In this document: in pieces, positions 17,931 through 26,715 of the stretch
How the letters are laid out: each line of letters opens with the position of its first letter
Numbering within the stretch: position 1 is the first letter of the stretch
Source: Armatimonadota bacterium
Lineage (GTDB): Bacteria; Armatimonadota; HRBIN16
Direction: 5' to 3'
NCBI GenBank assembly: GCA_026003195.1
Contig: BPGU01000001.1
Coordinates: 1,225,398 to 1,289,397 of the forward strand
DNA: 64,000 nt
The notes under the pieces: generated by a model
What the model was told of the DNA's origin: nothing
The model's database searches: none
What the model saw: only the letters and a program-made list of their open reading frames with translations
Made by a program: the position numbers and the translations under genes

Positions 17931-18581
17931 CTATATCATGCCCGCCTTTTCCATCTGCTTGTATAGCACCAGCGAGTAGAACACTGGCACGAACACCAGC
18001 ACCATGAACACTACGAAGCAAACCGCAGGAGGCGCGCCCAACCAGACCGCCACGGCACCCAGCACACCGGTGAGAAAGTACAGGCGTGCCGACAGGTGGT
18101 GCGTTTTGTCCCATACGGCTTCGCTGGCGAGCGTCCATGGCGTGCGCACTCCTACCCAGAAGTTGCGCTTCACCCTGCCCAACAGCAACCCAATCCCGCT
18201 GAATAGCAGGAAGATACCGCCGATGAGCGCACGCGATACGTCCAGACGGGGATGCAACGCTGCCTGCAGGGTAACGACGTGAATGTACGCCATCAACGCA
18301 AGCACCAGCACCACGATGAGGTTGTAGGTAGAGCGGAAAGGTTCCACCTGAAAACCTTTGGGCGACAGCCAGGGTAAAGCCAGAAAGAGCAGAAACAGCC
18401 CTGCCGACATACCGGGCAGGAAAAAGCTGCCGAAAGCCCTGCTACCCCAGCCGTCTACCTCGCCCTTCCAGTTCCAGTGTGTGGGTATCCTCTCCGGCAG
18501 AGATGGGTAGAGCCACAGCGAGTACGCCAGCATGGCTCCTACCAGCAACACCCCACAGAGAATCATGGTGCGAGTCTTCAT
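17931..18581 (-). CDS. SdpI/DUF1648-family membrane protein
   Basis: 216 aa. The start at 18581 has GGAGGTG upstream; the open frame further upstream is not convincing. About six membrane helices are visible. The SLPERIPTHWNWKGEVDGWG segment is the DUF1648 signature, and GRVKRNFWVGVRTPWTLASE is the conserved SdpI-type loop. In Bacillus, SdpI gives immunity to a toxin and works with a regulator. No toxin or ArsR-type regulator gene is next to it here, so the role remains open. Confidence 0.85.
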   Translation of the reverse strand: MKTRTMILCGVLLVGAMLAYSLWLYPSLPERIPTHWNWKGEVDGWGSRAFGSFFLPGMSAGLFLLFLALPWLSPKGFQVEPFRSTYNLIVVLVLALMAYIHVVTLQAALHPRLDVSRALIGGIFLLFSGIGLLLGRVKRNFWVGVRTPWTLASEAVWDKTHHLSARLYFLTGVLGAVAVWLGAPPAVCFVVFMVLVFVPVFYSLVLYKQMEKAGMI

Positions 18582-18636
18582 GCGAAACACCTCCAGATAC
18601 GGAGACACTGCAGCGGGCTTTGGGTTGCACTCCCCC

Positions 18637-19770
18637 CTACTCGTACAGCAAATACTTCCCCCTCTTGCGTCGGAAGGACGACGCCTGGCGTTGCATGTAC
18701 TCCCACACCTCATCGGCACCGGCGCCTCGCACAATCCTCTCATACGCCTTGCCGTCGGTCAGCAAAGTCATCAGCCGCTCGTATGCCCACTCGCGCGGGT
18801 GCAGACGCCGCAGAGCGCAGGCAAGCTCCACCCCCAAACGCACTGGCTGGAACCGCTTGCGGTCCACCACCGTAAAGCGCAAACCGTGACAGGTTTCACC
18901 GGCAAACTTGCTGGCGCTGGGCGTAAACTGCAGAGGCATACAGGCGAAGCCGGGCAGTTGACGTCTCAACAGGTGCTGAGCCAGCGCATCAGCGTTCAGC
19001 CAGGGCGCACCGAACAGTTCGAAGGGAGCATCGGTCCCCCTTCCTACCGATACATTGGTAAACTCCAGCATGCCCACGCCCGGGTACAGCGTCGCCGCCG
19101 TGAGACTGCGCATGTTGGGCGAAGGGTTCACCCAGCGCAAGCCTGTCTGGTCATACCACATCTCGCGCTTCCAGCCTGAACAGGGTATCACCTGCAGGTC
19201 GCATCTCGGCGCGCGTTCTGCCTGAAACAGCCTTGCTAGTTCGCCCACCGTCATCCCGTGCCGCAGTGGGATGGAGTGATACGCCACAAACGAACGCTTA
19301 TCGGCGTCGGTCAGGCTCCCTTCCACTGCTACGCCATTGATGGGATTGACCCTGTCCAGCACCACCATGCGCACCCCGTGCTGCGCTGCCGCTTCCATCG
19401 CCAGCCCCATGGTGGAGATGTACGTGTAAAACCGGCAGCCGATGTCCTGAATATCGAACACCAGCGCGTCCACCCCGCGCAACATCTCTCCGGTAGGCGA
19501 CTTGTGTTCCCCATACAGGCTATAAATCGGTAGCCCCGTTTCGGGATGACGCGCGTCCTTCACCGGCTCGTCCACAATACCTGCGAAGCCATGCTCCGGG
19601 CTGAACAGCGCGGTCACCTTCACGCCCGCGTCCAGCAGCACGCGCCATGTCGGTTTACCCTCGCGTGTCAAGCCGGTATGGTTGGTAATCACCCCTACCC
19701 GTATCCCCTTCAGGGGCTGACACCCCTGTTGCAGCAGCACGTCGATACCGTTTGGAACCAGTGTAGACAT
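18637..19770 (-). CDS. NamZ/DUF1343-family exo-beta-N-acetylmuramidase-like protein
   Basis: 377 aa. The start at 19770 has AGGTGAG upstream. Family blocks are clear: VGVITNHTGLTREGK, ALFSPEHGFAG, a GLPIYSLYGEHKSPT block, DIQDIGCRFYTYISTM, DRVNPINGVAVEG and WVNPSPNMRSL. Members release MurNAc from peptidoglycan fragments during cell-wall recycling or scavenging. No signal peptide is visible, so a cytoplasmic role or non-classical export must be considered. It lies upstream of the SdpI-like gene on the same strand with a 55-bp gap. Confidence 0.85.
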   Translation of the reverse strand: MSTLVPNGIDVLLQQGCQPLKGIRVGVITNHTGLTREGKPTWRVLLDAGVKVTALFSPEHGFAGIVDEPVKDARHPETGLPIYSLYGEHKSPTGEMLRGVDALVFDIQDIGCRFYTYISTMGLAMEAAAQHGVRMVVLDRVNPINGVAVEGSLTDADKRSFVAYHSIPLRHGMTVGELARLFQAERAPRCDLQVIPCSGWKREMWYDQTGLRWVNPSPNMRSLTAATLYPGVGMLEFTNVSVGRGTDAPFELFGAPWLNADALAQHLLRRQLPGFACMPLQFTPSASKFAGETCHGLRFTVVDRKRFQPVRLGVELACALRRLHPREWAYERLMTLLTDGKAYERIVRGAGADEVWEYMQRQASSFRRKRGKYLLYE

Positions 19771-19902
19771 GGCTCACCTCTTACCGATAGTATGCCAAAC
19801 ATGTTCCTGCCATCGTAACCTTACGAAGGGCGAAGCTCCGCTCAAACCGGTTATGAGAAATTTTCAAAATTTTTCGCCCCAAAACCCTCCAACCCCTGTT
19901 TG

Positions 19903-19918
19903 TGGCACGATTCTTGCA
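19903..19918 (+). promoter_or_regulatory. Sigma-54 (RpoN) promoter of a PEP-CTERM gene
   Basis: TGGCACGATTCTTGCA matches the sigma-54 consensus TGGCACG-N4-TTGCA exactly, with the GG and GC dinucleotides 12 bp apart as required. It lies 60 bp before the ATG of the PEP-CTERM gene on the same strand. This implies control by RpoN and an enhancer-binding activator. Confidence 0.85.
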
Positions 19919-19977
19919 GTACATTGAGACGGGTTCTGGCCCGTATTCCCCATAAAAACAAGAGGAGGACTGTACAC

Positions 19978-20775
19978 ATGAGGAGTCTGACACGTGCGTG
20001 CGTCGTCGGAGCGGCAATGGCACTGGCTTTGTTGCCTGCCGCGCAGGCGCAAACATGGGTGCCGGTCGGCACAGCAGAAGGTGGTGTTGCGGTGTACTTC
20101 AATGACACCACTAACGAAAATCCGAACAACGTCTCGTACCTGCGGGTGCAGTGGGCGAACTCCACGACCAACGTGAACGGCGCTTCCATCAGCATGGTCG
20201 AGCCGTTTAAGAGCAGCATCTTCGGTGACCTGGGGCAGTACGGTTTTGACGCTATCGCCGTCGCGCCAACGAACACCAAACCTATCTCTACCCTACCAAA
20301 ACTGTATGCCTACGACTGGAATGGCACTACACCTGTGCAGGGTCCGCCTGTTCTGTGGGCGATGAACGTATATAGCGATTGGTACAACGGTCCAAAGAAT
20401 CCGTCTGCCATAGTGTTGAACAGCACCCTGCGTGGCAACTCTGCCACCATACTCAACTTTACTTTAACACCTCTAGGAGGAGGTTCGTTTCAGGCGTACG
20501 TGGACGTTGTGCTGGATAGCGACGGGTTCATCCACTGGTACAACCCGCTCATTCCGGATACACCTTTCTTGCCCAACGCTTATCCTTTCAACGGCAAGTT
20601 CCGCGTCACGGGTACTCTGATCTACGACAAAAACCAGGACACCACACCGGGCATGGACTTTTACGCCGGCACGGTAAACCTGTACGCTCAGGCTATCCCG
20701 GATGCTTCCACCGTCACGTTGTTCATGGCAGGCTTGTTGCCAGCAGCTACGTTACTGCGCCGGCGCAAAGTGTAA
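19978..20775 (+). CDS. PEP-CTERM sorting-domain surface protein
   Basis: 265 aa. ATG at 19978 with AGAGGAGG upstream. The N-terminal signal peptide (VVGAAMALALLPAAQAQ) is followed by a beta-rich body with Asn/Thr-rich stretches and a C-terminal IPDASTVTLF box, a hydrophobic helix and the RRRKV tail. This is a PEP-CTERM-like exosortase signal with PDA instead of PEP. The protein should be exported, processed at its C terminus and released or bound to exopolysaccharide. The body has no recognised domain. A terminator follows, so it is a one-gene unit under the sigma-54 promoter. Confidence 0.85.
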   Translation: MRSLTRACVVGAAMALALLPAAQAQTWVPVGTAEGGVAVYFNDTTNENPNNVSYLRVQWANSTTNVNGASISMVEPFKSSIFGDLGQYGFDAIAVAPTNTKPISTLPKLYAYDWNGTTPVQGPPVLWAMNVYSDWYNGPKNPSAIVLNSTLRGNSATILNFTLTPLGGGSFQAYVDVVLDSDGFIHWYNPLIPDTPFLPNAYPFNGKFRVTGTLIYDKNQDTTPGMDFYAGTVNLYAQAIPDASTVTLFMAGLLPAATLLRRRKV

Positions 20776-20793
20776 CGCAGAACCACCTTTCCG

Positions 20794-20827
20794 CCCCCTG
20801 CGGCAGCTGCTGCAGGGGGTTCTTTTT
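20794..20827 (+). terminator. Rho-independent terminator
   Basis: CCCCCTGC pairs with GCAGGGGG across a 10-nt loop, followed by TTCTTTTT. It ends the PEP-CTERM transcript. Confidence 0.85.
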
Positions 20828-20868
20828 GGGTAAACTACTTGGTAGACGATACGCTTCGGGAGGACAGG

Positions 20869-21282
20869 ATGAAATCCGCTACCAGGTATCTCTGGTTCAA
20901 CACCGCCAAACGGCGCGAATATATCAACATCACCGACGAGGTGGAACAGTTCGTGCGCGAGAGCGGCATTCAGGAGGGCTTCGTGCTGGTAAGCGCAATG
21001 CACATCACCGCAGGCGTGTATGTGAACGACGCCGAGAGCGGGCTGATTGCCGATATCGACGAGTGGCTGGAGAAGCTGGCACCCTATCGCCCCGACTACC
21101 GTCACCACCGCACTGGCGAAGACAACGGCGATGCGCACCTCAAGAGCCTGCTCATCCACCACGAGGTGATTGTACCTATCACGAACGGCAAACTGGACCT
21201 CGGTCCCTGGCAGCAAATCTACTACGCTGAGTTTGACGGACAGAGGCGGAAACGTGTAATATTAAAGGCGATAGGAGAGTGA
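20869..21282 (+). CDS. YjbQ/UPF0047-family protein
   Basis: 137 aa, the normal family length. ATG at 20869 is preceded by GGGAGGA. Motifs [37 protein letters not shown] and [20 protein letters not shown] are diagnostic; the His residues of the middle block are thought to bind metal. Some members substitute for thiamin phosphate synthase in complementation tests, but the physiological role is unsettled. The acyl-CoA synthetase gene follows 114 bp later on the same strand with hairpins in between, so co-transcription is uncertain. Confidence 0.92.
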   Translation: MKSATRYLWFNTAKRREYINITDEVEQFVRESGIQEGFVLVSAMHITAGVYVNDAESGLIADIDEWLEKLAPYRPDYRHHRTGEDNGDAHLKSLLIHHEVIVPITNGKLDLGPWQQIYYAEFDGQRRKRVILKAIGE

Positions 21283-21325
21283 GAGAAGCCGAGCTCTACC
21301 CTGGTGGGGCACCCGCCCTACCACG

Positions 21326-21367
21326 GGCAAGGGAGGCTTGCCTGTATCGGGCAGCCGAGGGGCTGCC
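21326..21367. repeat. Two adjacent short hairpins before the acyl-CoA synthetase gene
   Basis: GGCAAG/CTTGCC (21326-21342) and GGCAGCC/GGCTGCC (21350-21367) lie in the 114-bp gap between yjbQ and the acyl-CoA synthetase gene. The GC-rich flank with GGTGGGGCACCCGCCC looks like dispersed intergenic repeat sequence. They could also weaken read-through into the downstream gene. Confidence 0.4.
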
Positions 21368-21396
21368 ATGCCAAACGATGGGGTAGGAGGAAAAAA

Positions 21397-23181
21397 ATGT
21401 ATCGCAACCTCTGCACCGTGTTCGCTGAGGTCGCGGACAGACAACCACAACACACCGCACTGGTGCGCATCCTGAAGGGACAGACCTCTTCCCTCACCTA
21501 CGAGGATTACCTGCGGAGGGTGGTGCAATTCAGCGCAGGACTGGCAGCCACAGGCGTCGCCTTCGGTGACCGTGTGTTGCTGCTGTCGGAAAACCGTCCC
21601 GAATGGGCGATTGCCGATTATGCCTTGCTCTCGCTGGGAGCGATTGTCGTACCTGTATACCCCTCCCTGCCTGCCAACCAGATAGAGTATCTGGCGCGAG
21701 ATAGCGGCGCAAGGGTGATTATCGTCTCCGATGAGAAGCAGTACCGTAAAGCGGTAGAAGTGAGCAAAGCCGTTCCCCAGCTGGAAACCATCGTGGTGAT
21801 GGATCCGCCTGCCGACCTTGCAGGCAATGCCATCAGCTTCGCTGACATCGAGCAACGTGGCGCAGAAGCACCCGACGCCGAACGCCGATTCAGAGAGCGG
21901 ATTGCGCAAATACCCCCCGAACATATCGCCACGTTCATCTACACCAGCGGCACCACCGGCGAGCCCAAGGGCGCGATGCTTACCCATCACAACCTGCAAT
22001 CGAATGTGGACGCCTGCCTGCAAATCATCGATGCAGGACCCGACGACGTCTTCCTCTCCTTCCTGCCTCTCAGTCATGTCTTCGAGCGCATGGGTGGACA
22101 CTTCACCGCCGTTGCCTGCGGTGCGACGGTATACTACTGCGAAACGCTCTTCACCATCGCCCGCGATATGCAGATTGCCCGTCCGACGGTGATGCTGGCG
22201 GTGCCTCGCCTCTTCGAAAGCATCCGCGACCGCATCATGGAAAACGTTACCAAACAGCCCCCACTCCGGCGACGTATCTTCCACTGGGCGTTCCGCAACG
22301 GAGCCAAAGCCTGCCAGGCAGTACGTGGCGAGCGGCGCTGGACGCCCTGGCTGCGCCTTAAGCACCGCCTGGCAGACCGGCTGGCGCTGCATAAGATACG
22401 GGAGTTGACGGGCGGACGTCTACGCTTCTTCGTATCGGGTGGCGCAGCGCTGGGGAAACACAACGCCGAGTTCTTCCACGCCTTCGGCATCCTGATCCTG
22501 GAAGGCTACGGATTAACCGAAACCTCGCCTGTGGTTGCGGTGAACCGCCCCAACGACTACCGATTCGGCACGGTGGGCAAGCCGATTCCGGGAGTGGAGG
22601 TGCGTATCGCGGAAGACGGCGAGATACTGGTGTGTGGACCGAACGTCATGCTGGGCTATTATCACAAACCCGCCGAGACCGCCGAAGCGATAGACCCCGA
22701 AGGCTGGTTTCACACCGGCGACATGGGCTCGCTGGACGCCGACGGATTCCTGCGCATCACCGGGCGCAAGAAGGACATCATCGTGCTGGCGAACGGAAAG
22801 AACGTCGCTCCGGTGCCCATTGAGGATCAGCTGAAGACCAGCCCTTACATCTCCGAAGCGGTGCTGTTCGGTGACGAACAGGAGGTGATCACCGCGCTCA
22901 TCGTGCCCAACTTTGAAAGGACACGTGAATGGGCGAAGATGCAGGGGCTGCTCGTACAGAGCGATACCGAACTGGTCGCCCTGCCGGAGGTCAAGCAGCT
23001 GATGAAGCAGGAGATTGACCGCCTGACCGCGCATCTCGCCGACTTCGAGAAGGTGCGCCGCTTCACCCTGCTGGACCATCCCTTCAGCATCGAGACCGGC
23101 GAACTCACCCCCACGCTGAAGGTACGCCGGCACTTCATCAAACAGCGCTACGCGGAGGAGCTGCAGGCGATGCGACGATAA
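21397..23181 (+). CDS. Long-chain acyl-CoA synthetase (AMP-forming)
   Basis: 594 aa. ATG at 21397 is chosen for GTAGGAGG seven bases upstream; the frame is open to 21304 but that part is repeat sequence. Motifs: TFIYTSGTTGEPKGAM (ATP loop), LPLSHVFER, GYGLTETSPVVAVN, the acid-base-rich WFHTGDMG, and GRKKDIIVLANGKNVAP near the C terminus. It activates fatty acids to acyl-CoA at the inner face of the membrane for beta-oxidation or lipid synthesis. Its 3' end overlaps the end of the opposing lipid kinase remnant by about 44 bp. Confidence 0.93.
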   Translation: MYRNLCTVFAEVADRQPQHTALVRILKGQTSSLTYEDYLRRVVQFSAGLAATGVAFGDRVLLLSENRPEWAIADYALLSLGAIVVPVYPSLPANQIEYLARDSGARVIIVSDEKQYRKAVEVSKAVPQLETIVVMDPPADLAGNAISFADIEQRGAEAPDAERRFRERIAQIPPEHIATFIYTSGTTGEPKGAMLTHHNLQSNVDACLQIIDAGPDDVFLSFLPLSHVFERMGGHFTAVACGATVYYCETLFTIARDMQIARPTVMLAVPRLFESIRDRIMENVTKQPPLRRRIFHWAFRNGAKACQAVRGERRWTPWLRLKHRLADRLALHKIRELTGGRLRFFVSGGAALGKHNAEFFHAFGILILEGYGLTETSPVVAVNRPNDYRFGTVGKPIPGVEVRIAEDGEILVCGPNVMLGYYHKPAETAEAIDPEGWFHTGDMGSLDADGFLRITGRKKDIIVLANGKNVAPVPIEDQLKTSPYISEAVLFGDEQEVITALIVPNFERTREWAKMQGLLVQSDTELVALPEVKQLMKQEIDRLTAHLADFEKVRRFTLLDHPFSIETGELTPTLKVRRHFIKQRYAEELQAMRR

Positions 23182-24070
23182 CACGCAGGGCGCGAGGCAG
23201 AATGTGAACATCCATCGGCGTTTTGCCCACTAGCTCCCCATCGCACTGCACGGGCTGAACGGAAGAGGCTTCCAGATGCACTGATTGGGTGCGGGCGAAG
23301 CGCAGGTAAGGACATTGCCCCGCCCTGCCCCGGAAAACATCCCATAACACACGCCATATCCTCCTTCGCCAGTGGGCACAGGCAGGAAACCACACGAGGT
23401 CCAGTTCGCCGTCATCGATACGGGCAGAGGGAGCCATCACGGTGAACCATCCATAGCGGGAGGTGTTGGAAACCACCAGCAGCACCGCCTCCACCTCCTG
23501 CACATCTCTCCCGGCGGCCACACGGTAGCGCGTCGGCTGGTAGCGTCCCAGCTCGCACAAGCCGGTCTAGATAAAAGCGAATACGCCCCATCGCTTCTTG
23601 AGATTCTCAGGCACGCGAGGTAACACAGTGGCATCGAAACCCGTGCTTGCCATCAGCGCGAACGGACGACCGTTGACCACGCCCACGTCCATCTGTCGCA
23701 CGTTTCCCGCCTGCAACGCCCGCAAACATCCTTGCAACGCTCCACGCCCCAACGGATAGCCCAGCTCGCGCGCCAGCACATTGCTCGTGCCCAGAGGCAA
23801 CAACGCCAGCGCAGTGGAGGTATTCACCAGCGCAGGCAGTACCGCATGGACACTCCCGTCTCCCCCCGCAACTACCAGCACCTCGCCACCGCTCTGGCAG
23901 AATTGCGAAGCATGAAACAGAGCGTCCTCTGGCGACTGCGACACCACCACCCGACACCGCACATCGAAGGCGGCGCAAATCCTCTGCCAATCGACGCGCC
24001 CTGCCCTGCCGCCACCCGCTCGCGGGTTCACGAGAAGCAGAACCTCTTGGGAATCTATCAGGGGTCGCAA
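23138..24070 (-). pseudogene. Diacylglycerol kinase-like lipid kinase split by an in-frame TAG
   Basis: The first part (24070 to 23570, probable TTG start with GGAGGG upstream) has LLLVNPRAGGGRA, VVAGGDGSVHAVLPAL and PLGTSNVLARELG, the catalytic core of the DagK/YegS family. A TAG codon at 23567-23569 interrupts the frame after WGVFAFI. Without any frame change the sequence continues as GLCELGRYQPTRYRV and on through the beta-sandwich domain (NTSRYGWFTVMAP, IDDGELDLVWF) to 23138. The total of about 310 codons is the normal family length. A single nonsense mutation or sequencing error explains it; read-through cannot be excluded. Confidence 0.75.
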
Positions 24071-24189
24071 AAGAACCTTTTCCCTCCTTGCATGTTATAG
24101 CATGATAGACCGCACCGGTCAAGGCAGGAGAGAAACACAGGTTCAAGAACTAAAGCGATAGTTATTCTCACCAGAAACAGGAGGCATCA

Positions 24190-25026
24190 ATGCGACTGGG
24201 AGCTCCCGTTTTCGGCAACTTCGCCACGCCCGACGAATGGGCAAGCGCCGCCCGACAAGCAGGATACAGTGCGGTTTACTGCCCGATAGACCATCGTGCA
24301 GAGGAGCAGACGGTTCGCGCATACGCTGAAGCCGCCCGCCGGGCAGACCTTGTGATTGCTGAGGTGGGGGCATGGAGCAACCCTCTCTCCCCGGACGAAC
24401 GCATTCGGCGAGAAGCAATAGAGTACTGTCAGAAGCAGCTGGCTCTCGCCGACCAGATTGGCGCGCTGTGCTGCGTGAATATCGCCGGATCACGTGGCGA
24501 ACCCTGGGACGGTCACCATCCCGACAACCTCACCCGGGAAACCTTTGACCTCATCGTCGAGACAGTACGCACCATTATTGACGCCGTGAAGCCCACGCGC
24601 ACCTTCTACACGCTGGAGACAATGCCCTGGATGTATCCCGATTCGGTGGAAAGCTATGTGCAGCTGATATGCGCTATCGACCGCCCTGCATTTGCGGTGC
24701 ATCTGGACCCCGTGAACCTGATATGCAGCCCCCAGCGCTACTACAGCAACGCGGACCTCCTGCGCCAGTGCTTCAGCAAGCTGGGTGCATACATCAAAAG
24801 CTGTCACGCCAAAGATATCATCTTGCATCAGCGGCTGACCACCCACCTGGATGAGTGCGCCCCGGGTAAAGGGGGACTGGACTATCGCACCTACCTGCGC
24901 GAACTGGACAAACTGCCCCCGGATACTCCCCTGATGATCGAACACCTCGCTACGGAGGAGGAGTACGTGCAAGCAGCGCAGTATATCCGCGCCATAGCAC
25001 ACGAAGTAGGGGTCACGATTCGATGA
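24190..25026 (+). CDS. Sugar phosphate isomerase/epimerase (TIM barrel)
   Basis: 278 aa, ATG with AGGAGG upstream. The xylose-isomerase-like barrel is recognisable from YSAVYCPIDHRAEEQTV, CCVNIAGSRG, FYTLETMPWMYPDS, FAVHLDPVNLIC, IKSCHAKDI and PLMIEHLATEEEY; Glu, Asp, His and Glu are in the expected metal-binding places. It probably isomerises or epimerises a keto-sugar. Its stop overlaps the next start (ATGA), so it is translationally coupled to the dehydrogenase gene; together they look like a two-step sugar oxidation/isomerisation module. Confidence 0.85.
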   Translation: MRLGAPVFGNFATPDEWASAARQAGYSAVYCPIDHRAEEQTVRAYAEAARRADLVIAEVGAWSNPLSPDERIRREAIEYCQKQLALADQIGALCCVNIAGSRGEPWDGHHPDNLTRETFDLIVETVRTIIDAVKPTRTFYTLETMPWMYPDSVESYVQLICAIDRPAFAVHLDPVNLICSPQRYYSNADLLRQCFSKLGAYIKSCHAKDIILHQRLTTHLDECAPGKGGLDYRTYLRELDKLPPDTPLMIEHLATEEEYVQAAQYIRAIAHEVGVTIR

Positions 25027-25994
25027 GCGACTACGCCATTACCTTCACCGCCCGCGAGCGAGCGGAACTGCTGCCTGTGGAGCGCGACACTTCTCCCCTC
25101 CAGCCCGACGAAGTGGCTGGCAGCACTATCGCCAGCCTCATCAGTACGGGCACAGAGCTGAACGCTGGTTTCCTCGCCGATAGCTTTCCGCGTCGAACTG
25201 GTTACGCCGCGGTGTTCCGCGTGGAGGAGGTAGGTACACAGGTATCCCGCTTCCGGCGTGGCGACCTCGCCTACTGTATGGGCGCGCATCAATCCTTCCA
25301 GCGTGTCCCTGAAAGCAACGCCATTCCCGTACCCGAGGGGCTATCGCCTTGCGAAGCGGTGTTCACCCGGCTGATGGGTGTGTCCATGTCTACCCTCATT
25401 ACTACCTGCGCCCGTCCACCCCAGCGCGTGCTGGTCACCGGCTTAGGCATCGTCGGACATCTGGCAGCGCGCATTTTCCAGATGTGTGGTTACGAGGTGT
25501 TCGGCTGTGACCCTTCAGAAAGGCGTAGAGAGATAGCCCGACAAGCAGGTATTGCAGCCGTCTACCCTCGTGTGCCTGTGGAGGAACTGGCAGGCACGAT
25601 AGCGCTGGTACTGGAGTGCTCCGGCAACGAAGAAGCCGCACTGGATGGTTGCAGGGTGGTGTGCAAGCGAGGAGAGGTCGTACTGGTAGGCACACCGTGG
25701 AGACGATACACGGATCGCACCGCCTTTGAGCTCACCCACGCCATTTTCCACCACTACGCTGTGGTTCGTAGCGGGTGGGAATGGGAACTGCCCCTGCATC
25801 CACAAGACTTTCGTGCCAACAGCATCTATGGCAATCAGCAGGCGGCACTTCGCTGGCTGGCTGAAGGAAAAATCTCCGTGAAAGGGTTGTACAGCACTGC
25901 CTCGCCAGCAGACTGCCAGAGGGTTTACGAATCCCTGTGGCGTGGAGACTGGGACACGCTGACAGCGGTTTTCGATTGGGAGCAGCTGTCATAA
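25023..25994 (+). CDS. Zinc-dependent-alcohol-dehydrogenase-like (MDR) oxidoreductase
   Basis: 323 aa. ATG overlaps the preceding stop by four bases. The GroES-like half begins with ISTGTELNAG and the nucleotide-binding half has VTGLGIVGHLAARIFQMCGY, a GxGxxG-like Rossmann loop, and then FGCDPSERR, where an acidic residue suggests NAD(H) binding. The catalytic Cys of classical zinc alcohol dehydrogenases is not seen near GTEL, so this is a divergent member, similar in outline to polyol or sugar dehydrogenases. A terminator follows. Confidence 0.82.
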   Translation: MSDYAITFTARERAELLPVERDTSPLQPDEVAGSTIASLISTGTELNAGFLADSFPRRTGYAAVFRVEEVGTQVSRFRRGDLAYCMGAHQSFQRVPESNAIPVPEGLSPCEAVFTRLMGVSMSTLITTCARPPQRVLVTGLGIVGHLAARIFQMCGYEVFGCDPSERRREIARQAGIAAVYPRVPVEELAGTIALVLECSGNEEAALDGCRVVCKRGEVVLVGTPWRRYTDRTAFELTHAIFHHYAVVRSGWEWELPLHPQDFRANSIYGNQQAALRWLAEGKISVKGLYSTASPADCQRVYESLWRGDWDTLTAVFDWEQLS

Positions 25995-26020
25995 GAGAGG
26001 CAATCTTGCCGCAAGGTTGA

Positions 26021-26060
26021 ACCAAAGCCCCCTTGCGATGCCCGCAAGGGGGTGGTTTTA
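26021..26060. terminator. Bidirectional-looking terminator
   Basis: CCCCCTTGCG and CGCAAGGGGG form a perfect 10-bp stem with a 5-nt loop. On the plus strand GGTTTT follows. It lies between the dehydrogenase (plus) and PAP2 (minus) genes, whose ends converge here. Confidence 0.75.
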
Positions 26061-26630
26061 CTGCTTATCGTGCCGCTTGCTGCGTCTGTTCACCAGGGAG
26101 ACCAGTCCCCCGTATGTCCAGACGAGCACCAGCGCGCAGGTTGCCCCAATCACTGCTCCACCGAACACATCGGAGGGATAGTGCAGACCCAGGTAAATGC
26201 GCGAGTAGGAGACTATCGCCGCCAAACCATACGCCACCCAGGGCACCCAGCGCCGGTAGAACAGGCTAAAAAGCGTTGCTGCCGCGAAGGTGTTCACCGC
26301 GTGCGAAGAGGGAAAAGACAGACTGTGCCGACAGCCGTCTATCGCCCGCACACCCTGCAACGCCTCGCACGGACGCACCCTGCCAAACAGCTCTTTCAGC
26401 ACGTGACTGCTCAGCTGATCGGTCAGCAGAATCAGGGGTAACAGCAGCAGGGCGACCGTCCTGCCCTTCGTTCCCCCCTTCCACAGAAGCCCAACCCACA
26501 CAATCAGTAACAGGATACCCGTACGCTGGATGTCGGTGACAAAAAGCATCACCGCGTCCAGCAGCGGGTGATGGGCGTGGTTCGCTGCGTAGAAGAGGGA
26601 GATGTCTATTTGGGATAAGGCTTCCAGCAT
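26058..26630 (-). CDS. PAP2-superfamily membrane phosphatase
   Basis: 190 aa with about five membrane helices. The three phosphatase motifs are present: KELFGRVRP (K-x6-RP), SFPSSHAVN (PSGH variant PSSH) and SRIYLGLHYPSD (SR-x5-H-x3-D). Enzymes of this family dephosphorylate lipid phosphates such as phosphatidate or undecaprenyl pyrophosphate at the periplasmic face. The start at 26630 lacks a strong ribosome site, so an alternative start is possible. Solitary gene. Confidence 0.88.
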   Translation of the reverse strand: MLEALSQIDISLFYAANHAHHPLLDAVMLFVTDIQRTGILLLIVWVGLLWKGGTKGRTVALLLLPLILLTDQLSSHVLKELFGRVRPCEALQGVRAIDGCRHSLSFPSSHAVNTFAAATLFSLFYRRWVPWVAYGLAAIVSYSRIYLGLHYPSDVFGGAVIGATCALVLVWTYGGLVSLVNRRSKRHDKQ

Positions 26631-26715
26631 GGCAGCTGTTCACAAAAGTCGAGAGGGAGCAAGGCTGTGTGATGTCTTCCTCTTCCTGAAGCCTTGCCCC
26701 CTGAATAACCAGCTG

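Noticed and set aside
21304-21396. In-frame upstream extension of the acyl-CoA synthetase gene
   Set aside because: The segment is repeat-like hairpin sequence, while ATG 21397 has a strong ribosome site and matches the family start.
23567-23569. TAG as a pyrrolysine or other recoded codon in the lipid kinase
   Set aside because: No recoding machinery or special downstream structure was seen; a nonsense mutation or error is simpler.
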